Counted from the stretch's first letter, positions 51,477 through 61,295 are shown. The stretch is 64,000 bases of DNA from Flavobacteriaceae bacterium PS02334 (GCA_029959295.1 JASCOH010000001.1:310001-374000), one strand, 5' to 3'. Program-made: numbers and translations. The notes: generated from the sequence alone by a model not told the origin.

Positions 51477-54400
51477 TTACTCTTTTACAATCTTGATTGT
51501 TTTAATTTGATTATCAACCATTACCTTAACAAGGTATGTTCCTTGTGGCAAAACTGACATATCGACTTGGGCATTTGAATTGTTTAAAGATTTAGACAGT
51601 ACTTGTTGCCCTAATAAATTAAAGACTGCAACGCTTGTCATCTCTTGAGAATAAGACAAATTCAGTACATTTTTCACAGGATTAGGATATGCTTTGAATG
51701 AAGCATCTGAAAAAGCTTGAGTTCCTAATGAAGCATCAAAAGCAGCAATCTTAAATGATCCTTGTGTACCGCTATAACCCCACACTCTGGCTACAATAGT
51801 CTCTCCAGGAGTTAAATTACTCAATGCTACTCTTGAAAAATTATTTCCGCCGCCAATATCTGCTGAACAGTTAACATAAGTTAATGTTGCACATGAAGAA
51901 CCTTTATAAATATACAAAGCTGTATCTGTCATAGCCGGATCATTATTCGAAGCTGTTTCAACAGTAAGCGTACCTGAAGCAGGCGCGATTACTTTAAACC
52001 AAACATCTCTTCCTTCTGTTGAATAATTATATGTATCACAGGTCGATGGTACGTCTGTCGGGTCTGGGCTAGCTGGGTTTCTTGTGCCACTTACATTAGT
52101 CGCAACAATTGCATTCTGAACAAAAGTTCCGCCTGCTGTCAAAGTTGTTGCATTCTGGCACTCATCATTTGCAGGAGCCGGTGGCGCTGCATAAGCACAA
52201 AGTGAAAAGCTCAAATAAGAAGATGTAGAGGCAGAAACTGAAACATAATAAGTTGTACCAGCTGTTAATACCTGTCCAAAATTAGTGACGTAACAGTTTA
52301 GATTCAATCGGGTTAAATTTCCAGGAGTACCCGAATATATTGAAATATATCCATTTCCTGATCCTGAAACCACACTTCTCTTGAAGTAATATTCTCCAGA
52401 TGTTGGTGGCGTAAACGTATACCAAACATCTGTAGCAGTAGAATCACAAACATAATCTGACGAATTCGTCGCTGCAAGTGTTGTTCCTGAAACAGCATTC
52501 GTGCAAGTTAACGAATCTGGCGAAACAGTTAAAACAGCTGCATTTGCAATCAAATCGTTAGCTGGTGCAGGAGGCGCAAGAAACGCACACAAAGCAAAAT
52601 TAACACGGCTGTAGTCTGAAGAAACTACTGAAACATAATATGTAGTCCCAGCTACTAGCGCTTGGCTAAAAGTAGTAGAATAACAGCTGTCATTTAGTCT
52701 TGTGAAATTGCCTGGCGTTCCTGAATACAAAGAAATATAGCCGTCTCCAGATGTTCCTCCAGTTAAATTTCTGCTGAAATAATAAGTTCCGGTTGAAGCA
52801 GGCGTAAATGTATACCAAACGTCAATAGCACTGCTGTCGCAAGAATATTGTGAAGAATGAAAAGCAGAAACTGTTGTTCCCGCAACACTATTTGCACAAC
52901 TGCTATTTGGAGATTCAGTCAAAACTGCTGCATTTTCCGGAGAATCATTTGCTGGTGCTGGCGGTGGTGTAACCACGCAAACCGTAAAAGAAGTTGTGGA
53001 ATCTGTATAATAAGTATAAATTCTAAAATAGTAAGTATTTCCTACAGTCAGTTCATTTAAGGTCATGATATCATCCGGAGAATCTTGACATTTCAAAGAA
53101 GTTCCTCCACAAGCATCAAAAGCTTCTATCATAATATCTGTTGCACCGGCTACATTTGCAATCAAAACAGAATGTACTGTTGAAGTTGCTACAAATTTAT
53201 ACCAAACATCGTCATCCGCAGAACCTGAACATCCTTCCAAACTCTGAGTTGCAGAGATTGTAGAACCACTTACCGGAGTACAAGTCATAGTTGCTGATGT
53301 CGTCAATAATACAGCACCAGTGCAATTATCATTTGCAGGCGGCGGCGGCGGCGTTCCGATACAGATTTTGAAAGTAGTCGTTGGATTTGATGCTGCTTCA
53401 ACGCTGAATATTCTAACATAATAAAGCTCTCCAATTGTTAAATCAGTAACCAAAAAAGAATTTGAATCAGAAATTGCAAGATTATACAGCGAACCTCCAC
53501 AGCTTCCACCTAAAACTTCAATCACTAGGTCATCAGGATTTCCATTGATATCTGACAAAGCAATTCTGTGGAAAGTTGATGTTGCCGTAAATTTATACCA
53601 AACGTCATCATCCGGAACGCCTATAGAAGTTGGCGTACTTTCACCAGAAGCTGTTGCTCCTAATAAAGTTCCTGAAACAACATTTGCTGTACAATCCAAA
53701 TTGTTGTTTGTAAGCACGGTAACTGCTCCTGAACAAGCATCATTTGCTGGAGGAATTGGCAAAGTTTTAAAACTTTTACTTTCCCAAGAACTGTTGTCAG
53801 TTGCGGTGCACAAAGCTCTTGCATAAAAAACATAAGAGGTATTTGGCGTTAGCGAATTTAAAGGATAAGAAACTCCTGTTTGCGTTCCAGAAGTTACCAA
53901 TCCTGTTGCGCCAGAACCAGCAGCACCAGAAGTTCTCAATTCATATTGATAGCCACCATTTGGAGAACTCGTAGACGCGGTAAAAGATACGTTTGCCGAG
54001 TTTGTTGTTACCGTAGATGCAAAATCTGTCGGAGGCAAACACGTTGGCTGCACTTCAACAGAAACATTGTCGATATACATATTGTTTCCATAAGCTGTTG
54101 TCGCTAAAAAAGAAATATAGCCTGGTGCATTGGGATTTCCAGGGATATTAAAATTATAGGTGTACCAGCCTGCAGAAGCAACTGTCGGCGCGCCTCCGAT
54201 TGCACGACTTACGGTTCCTAGCAAAACGCCGCCAACAGAAGTTGGAGTTGTGTTGTAGAAAACTTCAATTTTTTCAGGATTTTCAGCATAGCCTTCATCT
54301 CTGTACATTTTGAAAGAAACTCTGTACAAACCTCCCGCAAAAGCAATACTTGGCGAAGTAAGATCATAGGCATTTTCAACATTGATGCTGTAAGAATTGA

Positions 54401-54608
54401 ATCTTGCCATTCCGGCACCTTCAAAAGTAGAAATTGTAGGATTTTGACCTTCCGTTTCTCTGGTCCAGCCAGAATTGTCAGATGAGCCTACTGGGTGACC
54501 GACCGTCCACGTCAACGCAGCATTGAAATCTTGCGTCAACAGTTGCGCTTTTCCTTCTTTTACCATAAAGACAAGGAAAAACACAACAAAACATGTAATT
54601 TTTTTCAT
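51477..54608 (-). CDS. Giant T9SS-secreted multi-domain protein, paralogue B
   Basis: A 1043-residue paralogue of the gene downstream. It has a signal peptide (1-21, ending KAQ), an adhesin-like first domain (about 22-185), a fibronectin type III domain almost identical to that of paralogue A (YQYELRTSGAAGSGATGLV) and five beta-sandwich modules instead of six. A type A sorting domain ends it (YPNPVKNVLNLSYS). The N-terminal domain differs most between the two, so they may bind different targets. Each gene has its own terminator. Confidence 0.9.
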   Translation of the reverse strand: MKKITCFVVFFLVFMVKEGKAQLLTQDFNAALTWTVGHPVGSSDNSGWTRETEGQNPTISTFEGAGMARFNSYSINVENAYDLTSPSIAFAGGLYRVSFKMYRDEGYAENPEKIEVFYNTTPTSVGGVLLGTVSRAIGGAPTVASAGWYTYNFNIPGNPNAPGYISFLATTAYGNNMYIDNVSVEVQPTCLPPTDFASTVTTNSANVSFTASTSSPNGGYQYELRTSGAAGSGATGLVTSGTQTGVSYPLNSLTPNTSYVFYARALCTATDNSSWESKSFKTLPIPPANDACSGAVTVLTNNNLDCTANVVSGTLLGATASGESTPTSIGVPDDDVWYKFTATSTFHRIALSDINGNPDDLVIEVLGGSCGGSLYNLAISDSNSFLVTDLTIGELYYVRIFSVEAASNPTTTFKICIGTPPPPPANDNCTGAVLLTTSATMTCTPVSGSTISATQSLEGCSGSADDDVWYKFVATSTVHSVLIANVAGATDIMIEAFDACGGTSLKCQDSPDDIMTLNELTVGNTYYFRIYTYYTDSTTSFTVCVVTPPPAPANDSPENAAVLTESPNSSCANSVAGTTVSAFHSSQYSCDSSAIDVWYTFTPASTGTYYFSRNLTGGTSGDGYISLYSGTPGNFTRLNDSCYSTTFSQALVAGTTYYVSVVSSDYSRVNFALCAFLAPPAPANDLIANAAVLTVSPDSLTCTNAVSGTTLAATNSSDYVCDSTATDVWYTFTPPTSGEYYFKRSVVSGSGNGYISIYSGTPGNLTRLNLNCYVTNFGQVLTAGTTYYVSVSASTSSYLSFSLCAYAAPPAPANDECQNATTLTAGGTFVQNAIVATNVSGTRNPASPDPTDVPSTCDTYNYSTEGRDVWFKVIAPASGTLTVETASNNDPAMTDTALYIYKGSSCATLTYVNCSADIGGGNNFSRVALSNLTPGETIVARVWGYSGTQGSFKIAAFDASLGTQAFSDASFKAYPNPVKNVLNLSYSQEMTSVAVFNLLGQQVLSKSLNNSNAQVDMSVLPQGTYLVKVMVDNQIKTIKIVKE

Positions 54609-54687
54609 AAATTATTGGGGTTTAGTTAACATAAAGCTAAATTATGAAATTTTATAACTCCAAAAACATTTATTTCTAAAAATTAAT

Positions 54688-54716
54688 AAAATAAAAAGGC
54701 TCACCTTTCGGCAAGC
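54688..54716 (-). terminator. Terminator of fabV
   Basis: On the minus strand GGCTTGCC-GAAA-GGTGAGCC forms an 8-bp stem with two G-T pairs, followed by a T-rich tract. Confidence 0.7.
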
Positions 54717-54772
54717 CCCTAAATTACTAAGAATTATCTAATAAAAAATAATTATTTTTATTAATTTACCAT

Positions 54773-55969
54773 TTAATTTTGCTTTAAGCTGTCGATATCA
54801 ACTAGCTCGTTTGAATCAGCTTTATAATCTACTCCAGCAAAATCAAATCCGAATAGATTGTAAAAATCTTTTCTGTAGCCTTCTAGATCTCCCAATTCTG
54901 CTAGATTTTCTGTTGTAGCCTGCGGCCATAATGCAGCCACTTTTGCTTGAATATCTTCGCGCATTTCCCAATCATCAATTCTGATTCTTCCTTTCTCATC
55001 CAACTCAATTGGTTTTCCGGTGTACAATCTTTCTTGATACAATCTTTGGATCTGTTCAATCGTACCTTCATGAACTCCAGCTTCTTTCATGATTTTATAC
55101 AGCAAAGAAATATACAATGGAATTACAGGAATAGCTGAACTCGCCTGTGTAACTAAAGCTTTATTCACAGAGACATAAGCTTTTCCATCAATATCTTTCA
55201 AGGTGTCTGTAATTGAAAAAGCAGTCGCTTCTAAATGGTCTTTCGCTCTTCCGATAGTTCCTTTTCTATAAACAGCTTCTGTCAAAGAAGGCCCGATGTA
55301 AGAATAAGCAACAGTCACAGCACCTGGAGCCAGAAGATTTTCAGCTTTCAAAGCATCAATCCACATTGCCCAGTCTTCACCGCCCATAACGGCAACAGTA
55401 TTTTCAATATCGTCTTCTTTGCTAGGCTCAATTGAAATTTCTGAAACTTTTCCTGTATGAAAATCAACTGTTTTATTGGTAAAAGTACTTCCGATTGGCT
55501 TTAAAACAGAACGGTGCGTAATTCCTGTATTAGGATTTGTGCGAACCGGAGAAGCCAGACTATATATAATTAAGTCAACTTGCCCTAAATCAGCTTTGAT
55601 CAAGTCTAAAGTTTCTCTTTTAATTTCATTCGAAAACGCGTCGCCGTTGATGCTTTTTGCATACAGTCCTGCTTTGTGCGCTTCAGTTTCAAAAGCAGCA
55701 GAATTATACCAACCCGGAGAAGCCGTTTTTCCTTCAACTGGCGGTTTTTCAAAGAAAACTCCAATAGTTGCAGCATCAGATCCAAAAGCGCTTGTGATTC
55801 TTGAAGACAATCCGAAACCAGTTGAAGCACCGATTACCAAGACTTTTTTTGCGCCTTCAATTTTTCCTTTAGACTTTACATATTCGATCTGATTTTTAAC
55901 ATTCTGCGCTGCTCCTTCCGGATGTGCAGTCAAGCAGATAAATCCTCTCATTCTAGGTTCTATAATCAT
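54773..55969 (-). CDS. fabV: Trans-2-enoyl-CoA/enoyl-ACP reductase FabV
   Basis: NADH-dependent reduction of the enoyl thioester, the last step of a fatty acid elongation round. The 398-residue protein starts with IIEPRMRGFICLTAHPEG, has the dinucleotide loop VIGASTGFGLSSRI and the active-site Y-x8-K motif in AVYRKGTIGRAK. FabV enzymes resist triclosan in other bacteria. A consensus promoter stands at 56026-56055, inside the end of recN. Confidence 0.96.
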   Translation of the reverse strand: MIIEPRMRGFICLTAHPEGAAQNVKNQIEYVKSKGKIEGAKKVLVIGASTGFGLSSRITSAFGSDAATIGVFFEKPPVEGKTASPGWYNSAAFETEAHKAGLYAKSINGDAFSNEIKRETLDLIKADLGQVDLIIYSLASPVRTNPNTGITHRSVLKPIGSTFTNKTVDFHTGKVSEISIEPSKEDDIENTVAVMGGEDWAMWIDALKAENLLAPGAVTVAYSYIGPSLTEAVYRKGTIGRAKDHLEATAFSITDTLKDIDGKAYVSVNKALVTQASSAIPVIPLYISLLYKIMKEAGVHEGTIEQIQRLYQERLYTGKPIELDEKGRIRIDDWEMREDIQAKVAALWPQATTENLAELGDLEGYRKDFYNLFGFDFAGVDYKADSNELVDIDSLKQN

Positions 55970-56025
55970 AAACTTTGTTTAATCGTTTGTTTGTTTAATC
56001 GCTTATTCGTTCCAGTTATTGCTAA

Positions 56026-56055
56026 CAAATATAATTCAAAAAATCAGTTCAGCAA
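56026..56055 (-). promoter_or_regulatory. Promoter of fabV
   Basis: On the minus strand TTG (56055-56053) and TATATTTG (56033-56026) are 19 bp apart, a full consensus. The -33 element overlaps the last codons of recN. The UTR is about 50 nt and holds the repeated phrase TTTGTTTAATCG. Confidence 0.75.
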
Positions 56056-57696
56056 GGCTTTTGCATGATTTATGGCGGAATCAGAAATGTCTTTTCCAGA
56101 AAGCATCTGGGCAATTTCAATGATTCGTTCGTCGACAGAAAGCAGTTTTAATTCTGAATTTGTAAATTCTCCAACAGTAGACTTGAAAACTTTGAAATGC
56201 GCTTTTCCTTTGGCTGCAATTTGCGGCAGATGCGTAATTGCAAAAACCTGCATCGTTTGGCTCATTTCTTTCATAATCTCGCCCATTTTATCGGCAATTT
56301 CTCCAGAAACTCCAGTATCAATTTCATCAAAAATAATCGTCGGAAGTTTTTGATATTGAGATAATATCGATTTTACGGCAAGCATAATTCTAGACATTTC
56401 TCCTCCAGAAGCCGTTTTTTTCAAAAGTCCAAAATCAGAACCCTTGTTGGCGGCAAAAAGAAAATCTAAATCGTCTTTCCCGTTGTTGTGATAGTTTTCA
56501 GATGGTTTTATTTCTATTTTAAAACGAACATTCGGCATTCCCAAAAGATCTAAAATAGAAACTAATTTTTGCACCAAAATTGGAATGGCTTCACTCCTAT
56601 TTTCACGGATTGACAAAGCAAATTTGTCTAATTCTGTTTCGCTAGAAATAATTTCTGCTTCAATATTTTCAATTTCATTTTGCAAGCTGTCTACAGAAAT
56701 CACCTTATTATCCAAATCTTCCTGAATCGCAAGAAGTTCGTCAATAGTAGAAACTTGGTGCTTTTTCTGCAAATTATAAATCAACTGAAGCTTTTGATTT
56801 GCCAATTCCAGTTGTTCTGGATCATTCGTCAAACCTTCGCCAATTTGATTCATTTCAGAAACAATATCGTCAAATTCAATCGAAACACTATTTATTCTTT
56901 CCAGCAAAGCATTGTATTCTGGAGAAAAACCAGCAATTTTTTGCAACGAAGCTTTTATTTCTTTCAAATTGTTCAAAACTCCAAATTGTTCTTCTTCAGA
57001 AACTGAAAGCGATTTATTCAGGTTTTCTTTGATGAATTCGACGTTGTTTAATTGTTCATAAATCGCTTCTAATTCTTCTTGCTCGCCTGATCTCAATTTA
57101 GCCGAAAGCAGTTCTTCAAGCAAAAATGAATTGTAATCTTGTTCTTTTGAAGCTTCAGCTAATTTTGACTTTAAGCCAGATAAAGTAGTTTTTAAGCTTT
57201 TATATTTTTTCAATACCAAAGCATATTCTGAAAGCAACTTTTGGTTGTTTCCAATAGAATCGATGATGTCAAATTGAAAATTTTCTTCGGATAATTCTTG
57301 GGTTTGGTGCTGCGAATGAATGTCAATAAAAAACTGTCCTAATTCTTGAAGTTCTTGAAGATTCATCGGACTGTCGTTCACAAAAGCGCGCGATTTCCCG
57401 GAAGGAAGAATTTCTCTCCTAATTATAGTCTCGTTTTCATAATCTAAATCATTGGAGTCAAAAAAAGATTGGAGTCCGTATCGCGAAATTTCAAATTGCG
57501 CTTCGATGACGCATTTTTCTTCTTTATTTTTGAGAGAACTCAAGTCGGCTCTTTTGCCCAGAACCAAACCTAGAGCACCGAGAAGGATTGATTTTCCTGC
57601 ACCGGTTTCTCCAGTTATGATTGAGAAATTTTCTGAGAAATCAATCTGCAGTTTCTCAATAAGTGCGAAATTTTTTATGGATAGTGATGTTAGCAA
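56044..57696 (-). CDS. recN: DNA repair protein RecN
   Basis: SMC-like ATPase that helps repair double-strand breaks by gathering DNA ends. The 550-residue protein has the N-terminal Walker A GETGAGKSILLGALGL, long coiled coils (about 150-220 and 290-370) and the C-terminal SGGEMSRIMLAVK and IIFDEIDTGVSGEIADKMG blocks. It follows DUF4835 with a 198-bp gap filled by a dispersed repeat. Confidence 0.96.
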   Translation of the reverse strand: MLTSLSIKNFALIEKLQIDFSENFSIITGETGAGKSILLGALGLVLGKRADLSSLKNKEEKCVIEAQFEISRYGLQSFFDSNDLDYENETIIRREILPSGKSRAFVNDSPMNLQELQELGQFFIDIHSQHQTQELSEENFQFDIIDSIGNNQKLLSEYALVLKKYKSLKTTLSGLKSKLAEASKEQDYNSFLLEELLSAKLRSGEQEELEAIYEQLNNVEFIKENLNKSLSVSEEEQFGVLNNLKEIKASLQKIAGFSPEYNALLERINSVSIEFDDIVSEMNQIGEGLTNDPEQLELANQKLQLIYNLQKKHQVSTIDELLAIQEDLDNKVISVDSLQNEIENIEAEIISSETELDKFALSIRENRSEAIPILVQKLVSILDLLGMPNVRFKIEIKPSENYHNNGKDDLDFLFAANKGSDFGLLKKTASGGEMSRIMLAVKSILSQYQKLPTIIFDEIDTGVSGEIADKMGEIMKEMSQTMQVFAITHLPQIAAKGKAHFKVFKSTVGEFTNSELKLLSVDERIIEIAQMLSGKDISDSAINHAKALLN

Positions 57697-57742
57697 TGTC
57701 TTAAATTTTAGAAATGAACTGTAATTCTATCACCGAAGCCCC

Positions 57743-57885
57743 AGCCCAGATTATAGCGGAAAGCCCGGAATTAAAAAATTTTTATGTTTCTTTTTTTAGA
57801 AAAGCGACCAGCGGAAGCTCTTTCAAAAATTTAGAAACATTAATTTTTTAATGAGGACTTGAAGCGGAAAGCTGGATAAAGCTTC
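57743..57885 (+). repeat. AGCCC dispersed repeat, full copy
   Basis: AGCCCAGATTATAGCGGAAA, GCGACCAGCGGAAGCTC and GGACTTGAAGCGGAAAGCTG occur in the order of the copies near 41.4 and 43.4 kb, ending at AAGCTTC. It lies between DUF4835 and recN, both on the other strand. Confidence 0.8.
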
Positions 57886-57893
57886 AAAAAAAA

Positions 57894-58781
57894 TTAAAAT
57901 CGTATGTTAGACCATTTTGAAGAATTCAAAGGCGAAATTCTATTCAGGTTTTCAACCAAATCAGCAATCGTAATCGACGGACCTCCAGTAAACACTGAAA
58001 CTAGCTCGTCAGATTTCGCATCAAAGAAAACTCTTGCCAGCAAAGCATTCGGACGGATATTATAAATTTCTGCCAATGTTTTTACCGAATTTTTAATGTT
58101 TTCTTTAGCCTCTTTTGGATTATCGCTCATCAAATCCATGCCTTTTGTGTGGTATTCGTAAAGTGCAGTTCGGTAAGGCTCAAACGTATTTGACCTGATA
58201 TCGCTAATCAAGAAATATCTCGATTGATTTCCATCGGCTTGATTCCAACCTTTTTGACCGCTCTGTTGTGCCAAAACAGCAACATTTTGAGCCAATTCAT
58301 AGTAAGGATCTCCGCCTTTAGGAGAAAAAGTATCAGCATCCATTCCCATAATCATATAGCTGTAAAAAGCGATCACAGAAATCAGGTTTGAATCATAACT
58401 ATTTGGATTATAGATTAGATTTTCGAATTCTACATATCTGAATCCGAAGTCTTTATCGTTAAAATTTAAAACTGGCGAAGAATAAGACGAGTTAAAAATT
58501 GGTCTTGAAGATTGCACTTGAATTGAAGCCGCAAACTGATCTGAACCATATCCAGAAACGTTGATAAACATCGTGCACTCGATTCTTTCGTTTTCTTTAA
58601 AAGTCTGGTTTGTCCATTTTGTTTTGTTTACAAAATCAGTCAGAGAACGCTCTAAAGTCTTGAAAATCTGAGTATTTGTATTGGTGATTCTGTCGAAATT
58701 TATTTTCACTGTACAGTTCAGTTCTTGCGCCTGAAGCGATCCAGCAATCATAACAAGGAATAGAAATAATATCTTACGCAT
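57894..58781 (-). CDS. DUF4835 family protein
   Basis: A 295-residue periplasmic or surface protein with a signal peptide (1-18, ending LQAQ). It matches the DUF4835 family of Bacteroidota: ELNCTVKINFDRI at the start, FRYVEFENLIYNPNSYDSNL and FYSYMIMGMDADTFSPKGG in the middle. The function is unknown. It overlaps coaBC by 8 bp, so the two are translated together, after bamD and rpoZ. Confidence 0.9.
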   Translation of the reverse strand: MRKILFLFLVMIAGSLQAQELNCTVKINFDRITNTNTQIFKTLERSLTDFVNKTKWTNQTFKENERIECTMFINVSGYGSDQFAASIQVQSSRPIFNSSYSSPVLNFNDKDFGFRYVEFENLIYNPNSYDSNLISVIAFYSYMIMGMDADTFSPKGGDPYYELAQNVAVLAQQSGQKGWNQADGNQSRYFLISDIRSNTFEPYRTALYEYHTKGMDLMSDNPKEAKENIKNSVKTLAEIYNIRPNALLARVFFDAKSDELVSVFTGGPSITIADLVENLNRISPLNSSKWSNIRF

Positions 58782-59985
58782 AAAAATATTGTATTACTTT
58801 ATTTAAAATATCTTCAGCAACTGCTTCTTTAGATTTCAATTCCATCGGTTCGATTTTAAAATCTTTGTCGATAAAAGTGATTTTGTTCGTCGGTTTTCCA
58901 AAACCAGCGCCTTCATCTTGAAGCGAATTGAGAACTATCAAATCTAGGTTTTTTTTCTGGATTTTCAACTTTGCATTTTCAATTTCATTTTCAGTTTCTA
59001 AAGCGAATCCGATTAAAAACTGATTTTTCTTGATTTTTCCGAGAGAAGCCAAAATATCTTGCGTTTTTTCAAGCTCAATATTCAAGTCGTTCTCTGTTTT
59101 CTTAATCTTTTGCGCTGCTGGAAATTTAGGTCGATAATCTGCCACCGCTGCTGCTGCAATTGCAACATCAACTCCGTCAAAAAACTGATGGCAAGCATTA
59201 TACATTTCTTGCGCAGAAATTACAGAAACCAATTTTATATTAGAATTTTCAAGTTTCAGATGTGTCGGGCCAGAAATCAAAATGACTTCGGCACCCAAAT
59301 TTGAAGCTTGTTTTGCAATGTCAAAACCCATTTTTCCAGAAGAATGATTTCCTATAAAACGCACAGGATCTATTGCTTCGTATGTCGGGCCGGCTGTAAT
59401 TAAGATTTTTTTTCCTTTTAAGGGAAGCTGGCTTTCTAAATCAGCTTCAATAAAAGCGATAATATTTTCGGGTTCTGCCATTCGGCCTTCGCCGGAAAGT
59501 CCGCTTGCGAGTTCGCCAGATTCAGCAGGAATCATAATATTCCCGAATTCTTTTAAAAGCTTGAAACTGTTGATTGTTGAAGGATGCTTGTACATATCCA
59601 AATCCATCGCAGGCGCAAAATAAACCGGACATTTAGCCGATAAATAAGTAGCAATCAAAAGATTATCTACAGCGCCATTTGACATTTTAGACAATGTGCT
59701 GGCCGTCGCTGGAGCGATTAGCATCAAATCTGCCCAAAGACCGATTTCGACGTGATTGTTCCAAACAGCGTTTTCGTCATCATCATTGTAAAAAGTAGAA
59801 TGTACAGGATTTTTAGAAAGCGTAGAAAGCGTGAGCGGTGTCACAAAATCCTTAGAAGCAGGCGTCATGACCACTTGGACATCGGCGCCTGCTTTTATGA
59901 AAAGTCTTACTAATGAGGCTGTTTTATATGCGGCAATCCCACCGGAAACTCCCAGCACTATTTTTTTACCACTTAAAACAGACAT
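58774..59985 (-). CDS. coaBC: Bifunctional phosphopantothenoylcysteine synthase/decarboxylase
   Basis: Two steps of coenzyme A synthesis. The N-terminal flavoprotein decarboxylase (about 1-180) shows GVSGGIAAYKTASLVRLF, HVEIGLWADLMLIAPATA and PAMDLDMY (Asp where many bacteria have Asn). The C-terminal synthase (about 188-403) shows ITAGPTYEAIDPVRFIGNHS and SGKMGFDIAKQA. The 403 residues match the fused form. It lies 5 bp after rpoZ. Confidence 0.96.
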   Translation of the reverse strand: MSVLSGKKIVLGVSGGIAAYKTASLVRLFIKAGADVQVVMTPASKDFVTPLTLSTLSKNPVHSTFYNDDDENAVWNNHVEIGLWADLMLIAPATASTLSKMSNGAVDNLLIATYLSAKCPVYFAPAMDLDMYKHPSTINSFKLLKEFGNIMIPAESGELASGLSGEGRMAEPENIIAFIEADLESQLPLKGKKILITAGPTYEAIDPVRFIGNHSSGKMGFDIAKQASNLGAEVILISGPTHLKLENSNIKLVSVISAQEMYNACHQFFDGVDVAIAAAAVADYRPKFPAAQKIKKTENDLNIELEKTQDILASLGKIKKNQFLIGFALETENEIENAKLKIQKKNLDLIVLNSLQDEGAGFGKPTNKITFIDKDFKIEPMELKSKEAVAEDILNKVIQYFYA

Positions 59986-59990
59986 AGCAA

Positions 59991-60308
59991 TTATTTAGTT
60001 GTATCTCTGTGGTAGATTTTGTCTTCTAACCATTCTTGAACTGCTAAAGCGTGTGGCTTTGGCAATTTTTCGTAGAATTTTGAAACTTCGATTTGTTCTT
60101 TGTTTTCAAAAATTTCTTCTAAGCTGTCGTTATATGTAGCAAATTCTTCTAATTTCTCTGTCAATTCTTTTTTGATTTCAGAGTTAATTTGATTTGCTCT
60201 TTTAGCCATAATAGTTATCGCTTCATACACATTACCTGTCGGTTCCTCAATCACACTTTTATTGTAAGTAATTGTGTTTACTGGAGCAGTCGTCTTTTTT
60301 AAATCCAT
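59991..60308 (-). CDS. rpoZ: RNA polymerase omega-like subunit
   Basis: A 105-residue protein with the Bacteroidota omega pattern: NVYEAITIMAKRANQINSEIKKEL, matching the helix of omega/Rpb6 that wraps the beta' subunit. The location between bamD and coaBC fits the usual order in this group. The gap to coaBC is 5 bp and to bamD 9 bp. Confidence 0.9.
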   Translation of the reverse strand: MDLKKTTAPVNTITYNKSVIEEPTGNVYEAITIMAKRANQINSEIKKELTEKLEEFATYNDSLEEIFENKEQIEVSKFYEKLPKPHALAVQEWLEDKIYHRDTTK

Positions 60309-60317
60309 GACTTATAA

Positions 60318-61124
60318 TTAATTAGAAAATTGTTGTAATTCTTTATCGATTGTTGCCAACTTTTCGTCAGCATCTTCTTTGTATTCTGAAGAATCATTAA
60401 ATTTCACTAAAGAAGTATAAGCTGTTTTAGCAAAATTCAAACGTTCTTGTTTTTTAGCCTGTACACTGTTGATTGCCAATAAATAAGCAGAATCAAATCG
60501 GTAATACAATGCTTTTTCTTTAAATGGAGTTCCTGGATAATCTGCTATAAAATTATCGAAAGCTTTGATTGCAGCGCCATAATCACGGCTCCATTCTCCA
60601 ATAGTATGGTATTGTTTTGCGATTTCAAATGCTTTTTTCTCCAATTTTTCTCTCAGGTCTTTTACGATTATATTTGCTTGTGCCAAATATTGAGAATCTG
60701 GATAATTATTGATAAAAGCTTGCAATTTATCAATTGCTTTATTGGTATCTACTTGATCTAAAGAATATCTAGGCGATAATTTTGAATAGCTTTCTGCCGC
60801 CAAATATGCCGCCTCTTCTGCTTTTTCACTTCTTGGATAACTTGATGTAAAACTATCAAATTGGTATCCTGCCAAATAATGCTGTTTAGTCTTATAATAG
60901 GACTGTGCAAACATATAAAACATCTTTTCTGCCTGAGGTTTTCCTCTGTAAGAAGGTGCTATCTGTTCAAAAAGACGAATCGCTTTTGTATATTTTCCAG
61001 CGTCATACATCTTTGTGGCAACATCATACTTTACGGCAACATCTTCAGATTTTAGAGCTTTTTGGTAAGAACTGCAAGACCCAAGCGTGACTGCAATTAA
61101 AAGTATGTAAAATATTTTATTCAT
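60318..61124 (-). CDS. bamD: Outer membrane assembly lipoprotein BamD
   Basis: Lipoprotein of the BAM complex that inserts beta barrels into the outer membrane. The 268-residue protein has a lipobox (TLGSC, Cys17) and TPR repeats, for example MYDAGKYTKAIRLFEQIAPSY, YQFDSFTSSYPRSEKAEEAAY and LQAFINNYPDSQYL. It is the first gene of the bamD-rpoZ-coaBC-DUF4835 operon. Confidence 0.95.
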   Translation of the reverse strand: MNKIFYILLIAVTLGSCSSYQKALKSEDVAVKYDVATKMYDAGKYTKAIRLFEQIAPSYRGKPQAEKMFYMFAQSYYKTKQHYLAGYQFDSFTSSYPRSEKAEEAAYLAAESYSKLSPRYSLDQVDTNKAIDKLQAFINNYPDSQYLAQANIIVKDLREKLEKKAFEIAKQYHTIGEWSRDYGAAIKAFDNFIADYPGTPFKEKALYYRFDSAYLLAINSVQAKKQERLNFAKTAYTSLVKFNDSSEYKEDADEKLATIDKELQQFSN

Positions 61125-61178
61125 TTTTCAAGATAGTATTACTGATTCTAAAGCATTAAGGCCTTTTAAAATCAACCG

Positions 61179-61186
61179 CAAATTTA
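61179..61186 (-). promoter_or_regulatory. -7 promoter box of the bamD operon
   Basis: TAAATTTG on the minus strand, 54 bp before the bamD start. No clear -33 TTG. Confidence 0.45.
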
Positions 61187-61241
61187 GTTATTAATTATAG
61201 ATTAAAAAAACATTTTTTTACAAGCCTGAAAAGCCTTGAAA

Positions 61242-61275
61242 ATAAAAAAAAGATGCCACTGAAATGACACCTTTT
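61242..61275 (-). terminator. Terminator of the ferritin gene
   Basis: On the minus strand AAAAGGTGTCA and TGGCATCTTTT pair over 11 positions with two G-T pairs, then a T-run. Confidence 0.82.
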
Positions 61276-61295
61276 CAAACGGATAAATTCTGTAT

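Noticed and set aside
47674-54608. Plus-strand ORFs inside the T9SS genes
   Set aside because: They are antisense shadows of the strongly repetitive minus-strand coding sequence.
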